A DNA stretch of 31,462 bases, taken from IMG/VR virus record IMGVR_UViG_3300035670_011780, positions 1 to 31,462 of that record; one strand, written 5' to 3'. The notes beneath the pieces are model-generated. The model ran no database searches and was not told the origin of the DNA. It saw nothing but the letters and a program-made list of their open reading frames with translations. Positions 23,488-29,666 of the stretch are shown here, one piece after another; position 1 is the stretch's first letter, and each line of letters begins with the position of its first letter. Source of the stretch: a virus. The translations under genes and the position numbers were made by a program.

Positions 23488-23876
23488 TGTGCAGTGTATC
23501 TTGGTGTAATAATGAAACAGAATTTTATAACAAAAAACAACGTTACAAGTACTGTTCAACCCATATCCAGTATAAAAAATATGCTGCTAATGCTCCTGTG
23601 CGTCCTTGGTTGATGTATAAAGTAGAAAAAGTAGTTAGTAATGATTTAGTATGTGAACACTGTGGTTTAGATATGGTTCAACATTATAAAGATACAAACC
23701 TAAAAGCAATCCTTACAGCAATGGATGTTGACCACATTGATTCAACTATTAAAGGTACACCACAAGGTGAACAACCAAGCAATTATCAATTACTTTGTAA
23801 AATGTGTCACATCATTAAGTCATATGATGAAGGTGATTATGTAAATAAAAAATACAAAAAGGATTTGGAATCCTGA
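23487..23876 (+). CDS. HNH endonuclease
   Basis: A 129-residue protein with a complete HNH site: C56-x2-C59 (C-E-H-C-G), V-D-H-I-D with His83, N99 (S-N-Y-Q-L-L-C), and C104-x2-C107-H108. A second cysteine-rich patch at the N-terminus (C2, C7, C23, H26) may hold another zinc. HNH enzymes make single- or double-strand cuts. In phages they act in packaging, as free-standing homing nucleases, or in host-DNA attack. No intron or interrupted target gene is seen nearby, and this one is co-expressed with a SWIM protein. The downstream promoter P5 overlaps its last codons. Confidence 0.85.
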   Translation: MCSVSWCNNETEFYNKKQRYKYCSTHIQYKKYAANAPVRPWLMYKVEKVVSNDLVCEHCGLDMVQHYKDTNLKAILTAMDVDHIDSTIKGTPQGEQPSNYQLLCKMCHIIKSYDEGDYVNKKYKKDLES

Positions 23877-23895
23877 AATCCTGTTCGTATATTCA
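23864..23895 (+). promoter_or_regulatory. Promoter P5 (TTTGG-N19-TATATTCA)
   Basis: TTTGG at 23864-23868, 19-nt spacer with a direct repeat ATCCTG-AA-ATCCTG, -7 TATATTCA at 23888-23895. It starts inside the last codons of the HNH gene. A small inverted repeat GGATT-TGG-AATCC (23861-23873) overlaps the -33. The 26-nt leader ends AAAGGTTATG. Nearly identical in the spacer to P8. Confidence 0.78.
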
Positions 23896-23921
23896 CGACA
23901 TAAGATAAAAAGATAAAGGTT

Positions 23922-24350
23922 ATGACAGAAAAAACAGAACGTAGAGGTAGACCAGCAGAACAACCATTTGTTCAACCCGAAAAATGGACTCGTGAATTCT
24001 ATGAAGTACCAACTAAACCTGAGTTGGGTTACAAAATGACTTATTATTATGATATTAATAAAAGTGCTACAGGTCCTTACAAAACTGAAATTGTTTATCC
24101 TAAAGGTTATAAACACGATAAATTCAAAGCTGAAAAAGGTAAAGCTTATAATAAGCAACCTGTAGTTTTAGTATTTAAAACATCAAATCGTTCAAATGCT
24201 CAAACTAAAATGAAAGTATTTGCAAATGAAAACATTGATTACATCATGTCAGCTGATAAGTTAGTAGGTGTACCTGAATCAGCAGTTATTTTAGAATGTG
24301 GAGTAGGTGAAAGTTTCATTGAAGCTTATAAACTTAAATATTCTCTTTAA
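23922..24350 (+). CDS. Conserved phage hypothetical protein (142 aa)
   Basis: A 142-residue protein with an AT-hook-like basic start (R-R-G-R-P), then a body with alternating strands (M-T-Y-Y-Y-D-I-N, V-L-V-F-K-T-S-N-R-S-N-A-Q-T) and a C-terminal V-I-L-E-C-G-V-G-E-S-F. R-G-R-P is the core that lets AT-hooks bind the minor groove of AT-rich DNA, but one copy alone is weak evidence. Its own promoter (P5) suggests it is needed separately from its neighbours. Unknown function. Confidence 0.65.
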   Translation: MTEKTERRGRPAEQPFVQPEKWTREFYEVPTKPELGYKMTYYYDINKSATGPYKTEIVYPKGYKHDKFKAEKGKAYNKQPVVLVFKTSNRSNAQTKMKVFANENIDYIMSADKLVGVPESAVILECGVGESFIEAYKLKYSL

Positions 24351-24365
24351 TATTTATTAACATAA
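24351..24365 (+). promoter_or_regulatory. Intergenic motif TATTTATTAACATAA
   Basis: A 15-nt sequence just after a stop codon and 10 nt before the next ATG. Fourteen of its 15 bases recur at 26781-26795, again directly upstream of a gene. No TTTGG box lies at the expected -33 position, so this may be a second promoter class (for example middle or late) or a processing or binding site. Confidence 0.45.
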
Positions 24366-24375
24366 AATAAAAAAC

Positions 24376-25068
24376 ATGGCTACAAGAGCATTAATTGGAT
24401 ATATTGAAGACGGAGCGTTAACTGCAACATACAACCACTATGATGGTTATCCTGAAAATTTAGGTAAAGCATTAAATAATTTCTTTAATTCCCCCACGTT
24501 AGCAAAAGATATTGCTAATTATGGATATATTAGTTATATTGATCCTGAAACAGGTGAAATTGAAGCCAAACATAAAGAATCCCCAGATAAACTAAGCCTT
24601 AGAAAATCGGGCGATGAACAAGCTGTATATGATGTAGCATCTTTAATTGATTCATACGGTGCTGATTACGCTTATTTTTATTCTCCTAATGCTGATAAAT
24701 GGGATGTTGTTAAAAATAATGGTATCAATTCTATGGTAGATGCTTTAGAAGGTATTTTATCTAGTGATTTTGATAACACCTATGACGAAGAAGAAATGAA
24801 TGAAGAAACTAAAGATATCAAGGGTCATGTAATGATGTTACTTGATAAGTTAGAATCTAAACTTGGTAAGGACGAAAAAGATAACTTTACAACATATCAA
24901 GAGTCAGTAATGCGTGATGTTAAAGCAGGTGGTACTCGTTTAGGTCAATATGAAGAATTTGATATTGATGCTATGGAAGAAGATTATAAAAACTATATTG
25001 CTGATAAAATGGATTTGGATGAAATATTTGTTCGCCAAATGAAATATAGAGCAGGTATTATAAAATAA
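24376..25068 (+). CDS. Conserved phage hypothetical protein (230 aa)
   Basis: A 230-residue protein. The N-terminus M-A-T-R-A-L-I-G-Y, then Y-N-H-Y-D-G-Y-P-E-N-L-G, is a pattern seen in many unnamed phage proteins. The middle has I-S-Y-I-D-P-E-T-G-E-I-E and A-Y-F-Y-S-P-N-A-D-K-W-D-V-V. The C-terminal third is an acidic helical region. It could be a Ntn-hydrolase-like or adaptor fold, but nothing in it proves a reaction. It is preceded by the TATTTATTAACATAA motif, not by a standard promoter. Confidence 0.7.
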   Translation: MATRALIGYIEDGALTATYNHYDGYPENLGKALNNFFNSPTLAKDIANYGYISYIDPETGEIEAKHKESPDKLSLRKSGDEQAVYDVASLIDSYGADYAYFYSPNADKWDVVKNNGINSMVDALEGILSSDFDNTYDEEEMNEETKDIKGHVMMLLDKLESKLGKDEKDNFTTYQESVMRDVKAGGTRLGQYEEFDIDAMEEDYKNYIADKMDLDEIFVRQMKYRAGIIK

Positions 25069-25073
25069 ATAAA

Positions 25074-25361
25074 ATGAGAAAAGCAGATAACTTTGATGCT
25101 AAACAGTGGTTAGTAGAAAATAAAATTACTACTCAATCTCATTTAAATGAAGGACGTTTTGATGGGTGGGATAGAGATTCTTTAGTTAATTATCTTATAG
25201 AGTTAGCTGATGATTTAAATGAAAATCCACAGCTAGAAAAACAATTGGATAAAATAATGTACCATACAGTAGATATTGAAAACATACATGATTATGATGA
25301 AGAAGATATCCAACAAGCTATTAAACAATTAGAACGTTTAAAACGTTTAGTACAAAAATAA
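25074..25361 (+). CDS. Hypothetical acidic helical protein (95 aa)
   Basis: A 95-residue acidic protein with two or three amphipathic helices (W-L-V-E-N-K-I, D-S-L-V-N-Y-L-I-E-L-A-D-D-L, D-I-Q-Q-A-I-K-Q-L-E-R-L-K-R-L). The C-terminal Leu spacing could allow a coiled coil. No family is recognised. It is 5 nt after the previous gene and its stop lies at a perfect inverted repeat. Confidence 0.6.
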   Translation: MRKADNFDAKQWLVENKITTQSHLNEGRFDGWDRDSLVNYLIELADDLNENPQLEKQLDKIMYHTVDIENIHDYDEEDIQQAIKQLERLKRLVQK

Positions 25362-25379
25362 TTTAGAATCATTCTAAAT
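25361..25379 (+). repeat. Perfect 19-nt inverted repeat (operator or terminator-like)
   Basis: ATTTAGAAT-C-ATTCTAAAT has nine-base arms around one central base. It starts on the last base of a stop codon, 10 nt before the -33 box of P6. The symmetry fits a dimeric repressor site. As RNA it could fold with a short loop but has no T-run after it. Confidence 0.55.
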
Positions 25380-25381
25380 GA

Positions 25382-25412
25382 GGAAGGGATTTGGCTTTGT
25401 CGAATCCCTTTC
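25382..25412 (+). terminator. Hairpin overlapping the P6 -33 box and spacer
   Basis: GGAAGGGATT (25382-25391), loop of 11, AATCCCTTTC (25403-25412): ten base pairs with one G-U. It covers the -33 TTTGG (part in the loop) and most of the spacer of P6, and ends 1 nt before the -7 box. A hairpin as strong as this between two genes may stop or protect upstream RNA. The same DNA also acts as promoter. Confidence 0.55.
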
Positions 25413-25421
25413 GTATATTTA
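25390..25421 (+). promoter_or_regulatory. Promoter P6 (TTTGG-N19-TATATTTA)
   Basis: TTTGG at 25390-25394 and TATATTTA at 25414-25421, 19-nt spacer ending TTTCG. The next ATGs (25426 and 25429) lie only 4-7 nt past the -7 box, so the mRNA is probably leaderless or nearly so. This rules out an in-frame ATG at 25378 as the start. Confidence 0.78.
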
Positions 25422-25425
25422 CCAT

Positions 25426-25563
25426 ATGATGAAAAAGTTAGAAAAGATAGAATTGACAATCCACGAGTGGAACGAAGCTATGCGTATGCCAACTCCACAT
25501 CGTAACAAAAAGAAATACTACAGAAAAGAAAAGCACAAAAAGACTTTGAAATCTGAGGATTAG
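25426..25563 (+). CDS. Small basic hypothetical protein (45 aa)
   Basis: A 45-residue protein, basic in its second half (R-N-K-K-K-Y-Y-R-K-E-K-H-K-K-T), with T-I-H-E-W-N-E-A-M-R-M-P before it. I start it at ATG 25426 because the in-frame ATG at 25378 lies upstream of promoter P6. It is the only gene of the unit before the next promoter. A nucleic-acid-binding role is possible from charge alone. Confidence 0.6.
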   Translation: MMKKLEKIELTIHEWNEAMRMPTPHRNKKKYYRKEKHKKTLKSED

Positions 25564-25575
25564 TTTGTATATTTA
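25545..25575 (+). promoter_or_regulatory. Promoter P7 (TTTG-N19-TATATTTA)
   Basis: TTTGA at 25545-25549 and TATATTTA at 25568-25575. The spacer is one base shorter than in the other copies, and the box before the -7 reads TTTG in place of TTCG. It starts inside the previous gene. A 23-nt leader ends AAAGGTTATG at 25599. Confidence 0.7.
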
Positions 25576-25598
25576 CAATATAAGAAAAAATAAAGGTT

Positions 25599-25955
25599 AT
25601 GTATAATTTTGTTAAAGAAAATCAAGAATTATTTATTGCGTTAGCAAGTATTTTAAACACTAAAGGTGCTAACATGGCTATGGAATGTGAATTTGTTGAT
25701 GGTAATATCAAACAAACCAATCTCCCAGTAATTAGTGGATATGCTGGTCCTGAAGGTGAAGGGTTTTATTTCCGTGCTAGTCGTAGATATTTTGGTATGA
25801 GTGATTTAGAATTTGCTAACTCATTCCCAATTAATATTGATGGTTATACTTTCCGTATGGTTAGTTTTGATGATTCAGATTCAGATGATGATCGTTACTG
25901 GCCTGAATCGGTTTCATTCATAGTAAAAAAAGATGGCAAAAATGTTTTGTCATAA
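25599..25955 (+). CDS. Hypothetical protein (118 aa)
   Basis: A 118-residue acidic protein with its own promoter. It begins with a helix (F-V-K-E-N-Q-E-L-F-I-A-L-A-S-I-L) and continues with beta-like stretches (G-Y-A-G-P-E-G-E-G-F-Y-F-R-A-S-R-R-Y-F-G) and an Asp/Ser-rich loop (D-D-S-D-S-D-D-D). Not recognised. An acidic loop of this kind can mimic DNA, but this is speculation. Confidence 0.6.
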   Translation: MYNFVKENQELFIALASILNTKGANMAMECEFVDGNIKQTNLPVISGYAGPEGEGFYFRASRRYFGMSDLEFANSFPINIDGYTFRMVSFDDSDSDDDRYWPESVSFIVKKDGKNVLS

Positions 25956-25956
25956 A

Positions 25957-25988
25957 TTTGGAGACCTGAAATCCTGTTCGTATATTTA
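25957..25988 (+). promoter_or_regulatory. Promoter P8 (TTTGG-N19-TATATTTA)
   Basis: TTTGG at 25957-25961 and TATATTTA at 25981-25988, spacer of 19 nt that differs from P5 in only two positions. The transcribed leader shares CATAAGATAA with P5, and ATG 26013 follows AATAAGTT. It begins one base after the upstream stop. Confidence 0.8.
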
Positions 25989-26012
25989 CCCCATAAGATA
26001 AGACAATAAGTT

Positions 26013-26405
26013 ATGAAAAACACAAACAAATCAATTTTGACAGCTGAGTGGTTAACAATCAAATCAATGTATGAAGCCGGTACTAATGGCTCAAACAAAT
26101 ATGGGACCAATTTTCCAATTGATGGTGAATTAGACCAACTTACAATGAATTTTATTGACAAAATTGGAGACCTGACCAACAAAATGGGCTTCGAATGTGT
26201 CATTGATGGTGTCCATATGAACTTGTGGAAAGAACGTATTTGGTCACTTGTTGAAAATGCTGGTCTTCTTCCGGAAATTGCTTGGAAAGATGAGTTGGCT
26301 GATGAAGAAGCCGAAATCAAAGACAATTGGTACTCAGATGAAGATGAGTTTGATGCTGATTTGGAAGCTCAAAGTTATGAAGTATTTGGTCTAAATAAAA
26401 TTTAA
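26013..26405 (+). CDS. Acidic hypothetical protein (130 aa)
   Basis: A 130-residue protein with a strongly acidic C-terminus (D-E-L-A-D-E-E-A-E-I-K-D-N-W-Y-S-D-E-D-E-F-D-A-D-L-E written residue by residue). The first half is mixed, with L-T-A-E-W-L-T-I-K-S-M-Y-E-A-G and a W-K-E-R-I-W-S-L-V-E-N-A helix. No known domain is recognised. The frame on the opposite strand is a shadow. The acidic tail could act as a DNA mimic or bind a basic partner. Confidence 0.65.
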   Translation: MKNTNKSILTAEWLTIKSMYEAGTNGSNKYGTNFPIDGELDQLTMNFIDKIGDLTNKMGFECVIDGVHMNLWKERIWSLVENAGLLPEIAWKDELADEEAEIKDNWYSDEDEFDADLEAQSYEVFGLNKI

Positions 26406-26407
26406 TT

Positions 26408-26545
26408 ATGAGCCCCGAAATAAAAGAACGTTTGTATAGAGAATTAATGCAGATGTTAATATTACTTGAAGAAGGTAATGTTCGGGAAACAAAAATTGAA
26501 CTTGAAGATTTGATTAACCGTTTGAAATATGACAAATTAGTTTAA
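26408..26545 (+). CDS. Small hypothetical protein (45 aa)
   Basis: A 45-residue helical, acidic protein (I-K-E-R-L-Y-R-E-L-M-Q-M-L-I-L-L-E-E-G-N, then I-E-L-E-D-L-I-N-R-L-K). The regular Leu/Ile spacing would suit a two-helix hairpin. It begins 2 nt after the previous gene and ends flush with the Smr gene. No family recognised. Confidence 0.6.
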   Translation: MSPEIKERLYRELMQMLILLEEGNVRETKIELEDLINRLKYDKLV

Positions 26546-26773
26546 ATGAAACCAAAAGTCGAGCTTGATCTACATGGTATTAAACATCAAGATGTAGAAC
26601 ATACTTTAGAAAATTTCTTTTTGTGGGAAACTAAAAATCAAAAACAACTTATTGAAGTTATTACTGGTAGGTCTCCACAAATGCAACAAATTGTTACAAA
26701 ATGGCTTGATAAATATGAATTTTCTTATTACATTCCTGCACATAACACAGGAGTTATATATGTGAATAGTTAA
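26546..26773 (+). CDS. Stand-alone Smr-domain protein (75 aa)
   Basis: A 75-residue Smr domain with nothing else attached. The hallmark L-D-L-H-G (7-11) is followed by a helix, the strand I-E-V-I-T-G-R-S, where the usual G-K-G loop reads G-R-S, and a final strand with N-T-G-V-I-Y-V. Smr domains (named after MutS2) are nucleases or nucleic-acid binders acting on DNA branches or RNA. D-L-H-G is retained, but the altered loop may change activity. Starts flush with the previous stop. Confidence 0.78.
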   Translation: MKPKVELDLHGIKHQDVEHTLENFFLWETKNQKQLIEVITGRSPQMQQIVTKWLDKYEFSYYIPAHNTGVIYVNS

Positions 26774-26780
26774 TTTAATA

Positions 26781-26795
26781 TATTTATTACCATAA
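26781..26795 (+). promoter_or_regulatory. Intergenic motif TATTTATTACCATAA
   Basis: Second copy of the motif found at 24351-24365, matching at 14 of 15 positions and again just after a stop codon (8 nt) and before a gene (11 nt). It overlaps a TATATTTA-like string (26779-26786), but no TTTGG box lies at the matching -33 position. It may start transcription of the glycosyltransferase downstream. Confidence 0.45.
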
Positions 26796-26806
26796 CAGTT
26801 ATTTAA

Positions 26807-27916
26807 ATGAAGTTTAGTATAAGCACATCGTTTTATAAAAGAAGTGATAGGGTACAATATTTGTATCAACAAATTCTAGATCAAACTTATACTAACTGGG
26901 AATGGATTGTTACAGATGATTTTTCTGAAGAAAATAATGCTGAACAACTACTCAAAGAAATCTGTGAAAAAGATCCTCGAGTAAAGTATTATCACCAATC
27001 ACGTAAAAAAGAATGTTTTTATAACCCACAACGAGGTGCTAGTGGAGATATAATTGTGATGTTAGATAGTGATGACTATGCTTTCCCCAAACTACTAGAA
27101 ACCTACTATAATTTTCTTTCTAAACACCCAGAAATAATGGGGGTAAGTTGTTTATCTAATACGATAAATGAAGAAGGTATATTTGTTGAGATTCAAGGTA
27201 GTGGTACTTATAAAAGTGGAGATTCCCCTACTTTTAACTATACTCCTATGAGTAGAGCATTTAGAAACATTTATCCTGAGTTCGATAATGGTGTTTTAAA
27301 ATGGTATCAAAATGATACTAATATTGTTCGTCATATGGAATTTTTAGGTAAGTGGTTTTACCTTCCCAGAACATTGTGTGATTATTATTATTCTGAAGAT
27401 ACATTTTCAAGAAAAGATCGACCTAGTGAAGATTGGGAAGATGTTACTAGAGAAAGAATGTTTATTGAGTCTAAATTTCCTTCATTACATGATGAAGATA
27501 AATGTTCTCAATTTCTTTATTTTTTACCTATAGAAACCTTAGCTAGAGATTTTGCAATTGGAGATTTTAATAGGTCTACTACACGTAAAAATATACTCTA
27601 TATTAACTCGGAGTTAAAATTATACGAAAAACAATTATTGAAAGAATTATTTTTTGATCATAATTTATATTTCAAATCTGATTTGGATATGAAATTTGAT
27701 GAAATTATAGTTGCTTTAAATCCATTAACTTGTAAAAATTTACCTGAAGTTAGTAAACCGTTGGTAAAAACAAATAAACATACTCATGTTAAATTTAGAT
27801 TAGATATAAGAACTGAGTTGAATTTAAATGAAATTCAAGAACTTATTATATTATTGTATAAAAGTTATGGTTGGAAAAATTGTGGATATGAATATTATTT
27901 TAATACAGCAGTATGA
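26807..27916 (+). CDS. Glycosyltransferase, family 2 (GT-A fold) with extra C-terminal domain
   Basis: A 369-residue protein. Residues 1-200 form a GT2 domain: S-I-S-T-S-F-Y-K-R-S-D (4-14), V-T-D-D (35-38) for the nucleotide, and M-L-D-S-D-D (85-90) for the metal and donor. R-G-A-S-G-D-I-I-V before it is the usual GT2 lead-in. The last 150 residues have no recognised motif and may bind the acceptor. It stands apart from the main sugar cassette, behind the TATTTATTACCATAA motif, so it may act at another stage or on another target. Overlaps the next gene by 4 nt. Confidence 0.88.
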   Translation: MKFSISTSFYKRSDRVQYLYQQILDQTYTNWEWIVTDDFSEENNAEQLLKEICEKDPRVKYYHQSRKKECFYNPQRGASGDIIVMLDSDDYAFPKLLETYYNFLSKHPEIMGVSCLSNTINEEGIFVEIQGSGTYKSGDSPTFNYTPMSRAFRNIYPEFDNGVLKWYQNDTNIVRHMEFLGKWFYLPRTLCDYYYSEDTFSRKDRPSEDWEDVTRERMFIESKFPSLHDEDKCSQFLYFLPIETLARDFAIGDFNRSTTRKNILYINSELKLYEKQLLKELFFDHNLYFKSDLDMKFDEIIVALNPLTCKNLPEVSKPLVKTNKHTHVKFRLDIRTELNLNEIQELIILLYKSYGWKNCGYEYYFNTAV

Positions 27917-28104
27917 CGAACGAAGAACGAATTGAGGAAAGATTAATACATGCTCATGAACGTGGTTATTATCACAAAGTATTAGACAAGGTTAATAAAC
28001 TAAAATTATATAACCCTAAAATAGATCACTATGAGGCCTTTGAAATGGCCTGTACTGAATCAAAACAGGAATGGTTACAATCTCAAAACCAAAATGATCA
28101 ATAA
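27913..28104 (+). CDS. Small helical hypothetical protein (63 aa)
   Basis: A 63-residue protein of charged helices (E-E-R-I-E-E-R-L-I-H-A-H-E-R-G, then V-L-D-K-V-N-K-L and H-Y-E-A-F-E-M-A). The A-x-E-R-G-x-Y-x-x-V-L and Y-E-A-F-E-x-A patterns are seen in short unnamed phage proteins. The start overlaps the previous stop and the end overlaps the next gene by 11 nt. Unknown function. Confidence 0.65.
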   Translation: MTNEERIEERLIHAHERGYYHKVLDKVNKLKLYNPKIDHYEAFEMACTESKQEWLQSQNQNDQ

Positions 28105-29152
28105 AGAAGAAATATGTGTTATAATAAGTAGTTATCCTCAGACCCATTTGGATTCTACTTTATTAAGTTTAACTCATGAAAGTTTCTCTAGACAGGGATA
28201 TGATATTTGTTTAGTATCTCATTCTCCTGTTAATAATGATCTTCAAAAAGCAAGTAAATATTTTATTTACTCTGATGAAAATCAACCATTAAATTTTCCT
28301 GAACCTTCTTCAATTACTATTTTCTTTGCTAGTGAAGATTTATATTACCAAACAAATTGGGGTAATCAAATGGGAACTCATTCATTATCTATTTTAAATA
28401 ACTTAAAAAATGCTTTATACTTATTAAAATATAAGAAATATAAAAGCTTTATTTTTGTAGATAGTGATACTTTCTTAAATAAAGAAGATCATAAAATATT
28501 AGAATCTAAATTAGATGAAATTTCATTTAATGAAAGAGATTATTGGCTTATGATTGAAAATACTGAAAATAATAATATTGTCCCTGTTACTTCATTTTTT
28601 GGAGGTAATATTGAATATTTTCACAATATATTAGAACAAATTAAAACCGAAGAGGATTATTTTAATATATGTTCTCCAATCACTAGTTATACTTTAGAAT
28701 CCTTATTTTCAGCGTTATTTTGTATTTCACCAAGTGAAAATGGTTACTTAGATTATAATCGTCCTAGAGATATTTTTTCAAGTAAATGGTTAGGTATATC
28801 TACTTTTGGTAATGCTGATATTCCTGATCTTGAAAAACAATTTAATATTAATATTGATATTGTAAGAGATAAAAATAACCAAGATAATATATTTTTCCTA
28901 GTCTATTTCCACCCAGAAAATCATGATATTAATCTAAAATTTTATAAAGATAATATATTAACACAAGATTTAGAAATTATAACAGGAGCTTTATATTATT
29001 GGGAATTTAATATTGATAAAATTAAAACATGGAAATTAGAAGTTTATCATAAAGGTAAATTTATAAAATATTTAGAACGTTCTACTGAAGAGATTTTATG
29101 GAATAGATTTTCATTTTTTGAAAATAAAAAGTGGAATGGTGAAATAAATTAA
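28094..29152 (+). CDS. Putative GT-A-like glycosyltransferase (352 aa)
   Basis: A 352-residue protein. The N-terminus (I-C-V-I-I-S-S-Y-P-Q-T-H-L-D-S-T-L-L-S-L) resembles GT2 starts, and F-I-F-V-D-S-D-T (119-126) is a DxD site (D123, D125) in the usual setting. The C-terminal half is Asn-rich and AT-skewed, with no motif I know; a beta-rich acceptor domain is plausible. ATG 28094 is used because an in-frame upstream ATG (28031) would overlap the previous gene by 74 nt. Together with the previous GT it forms a second, smaller glycosyl-transfer pair. Confidence 0.65.
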   Translation: MINKEEICVIISSYPQTHLDSTLLSLTHESFSRQGYDICLVSHSPVNNDLQKASKYFIYSDENQPLNFPEPSSITIFFASEDLYYQTNWGNQMGTHSLSILNNLKNALYLLKYKKYKSFIFVDSDTFLNKEDHKILESKLDEISFNERDYWLMIENTENNNIVPVTSFFGGNIEYFHNILEQIKTEEDYFNICSPITSYTLESLFSALFCISPSENGYLDYNRPRDIFSSKWLGISTFGNADIPDLEKQFNINIDIVRDKNNQDNIFFLVYFHPENHDINLKFYKDNILTQDLEIITGALYYWEFNIDKIKTWKLEVYHKGKFIKYLERSTEEILWNRFSFFENKKWNGEIN

Positions 29153-29165
29153 TTACATTACCGCT

Positions 29166-29468
29166 ATGGTTAAGAGATTATCACGAGAACAAAAATGGGA
29201 TAAAGCAGTTGTTGATTTAATCAATAAAATGTTTGAAATGGCTGGTCATGATGTTACTTATGACGATATTAAGGAACGAAAAGATGATTGGTATGCTCAA
29301 TGGACTATGACTGTTGAACAAAATGATGAGTGGAAAAAATGGGGTAAAAAATACCTTATGAAAGAACTTAGAATGCGTGCACATTTTGCTGAACGTGAAA
29401 TGGATATGTGTAGTTTAATGTGGGGGTTGAAGTTTAGTAATTGGGAAGAATATCATAGTATTAAATAA
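29166..29468 (+). CDS. Conserved hypothetical protein (100 aa)
   Basis: A 100-residue, helical, Trp/Met-rich protein (W-D-K-A-V-V-D-L-I-N-K-M-F, W-T-M-T-V-E-Q-N-D-E-W, M-R-A-H-F-A-E-R-E-M-D-M). The pattern of short Trp-containing helices is like other unnamed T4-like phage proteins. It begins 13 nt after the previous gene. No function can be assigned. Confidence 0.65.
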   Translation: MVKRLSREQKWDKAVVDLINKMFEMAGHDVTYDDIKERKDDWYAQWTMTVEQNDEWKKWGKKYLMKELRMRAHFAEREMDMCSLMWGLKFSNWEEYHSIK

Positions 29469-29666
29469 ATGACACTAATTTACATTCTAATTTACATTAT
29501 AGGATTCTTTATAACAGCTTGGATTAAAGGACCAAAAGGTGCTGATGGTGAAGAAGATATAGTAGGACAAACAATTATTGCTTTGATGTGGCCCATGCTA
29601 GCAGTATTCCTTATTTTATTCTCCCCAGTGTTTATTGTAGAACAAATGAATAAACTTAGAAAATGA
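29469..29666 (+). CDS. Small membrane protein with two predicted helices (65 aa)
   Basis: A 65-residue protein with two hydrophobic helices: about residues 3-18 (L-I-Y-I-L-I-Y-I-I-G-F-F-I-T-A-W) and 36-56 (I-I-A-L-M-W-P-M-L-A-V-F-L-I-L-F-S-P), joined by a short hydrophilic, acidic loop (G-P-K-G-A-D-G-E-E-D). This is the layout of class II holins and other small phage inner-membrane proteins, but there is no lysis gene beside it, so a holin role is only a possibility. Starts flush with the previous stop. Confidence 0.65.
   Translation: MTLIYILIYIIGFFITAWIKGPKGADGEEDIVGQTIIALMWPMLAVFLILFSPVFIVEQMNKLRK

Noticed and set aside
25378-25425. ATG 25378 as start of the 45-residue protein
   Set aside because: It lies upstream of the P6 promoter and overlaps the palindrome and hairpin, so the transcript would not include it.
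25895-26326. 143-codon open frame on the - strand
   Set aside because: It spans the end of one gene, promoter P8 and much of the next gene, all with good + strand support, and its Ser-rich translation resembles no protein family.
28031-28093. ATG 28031 as start of the last GT-A-like gene
   Set aside because: It would overlap the previous gene by 74 nt, and ATG 28094 gives the expected GT-like first strand.
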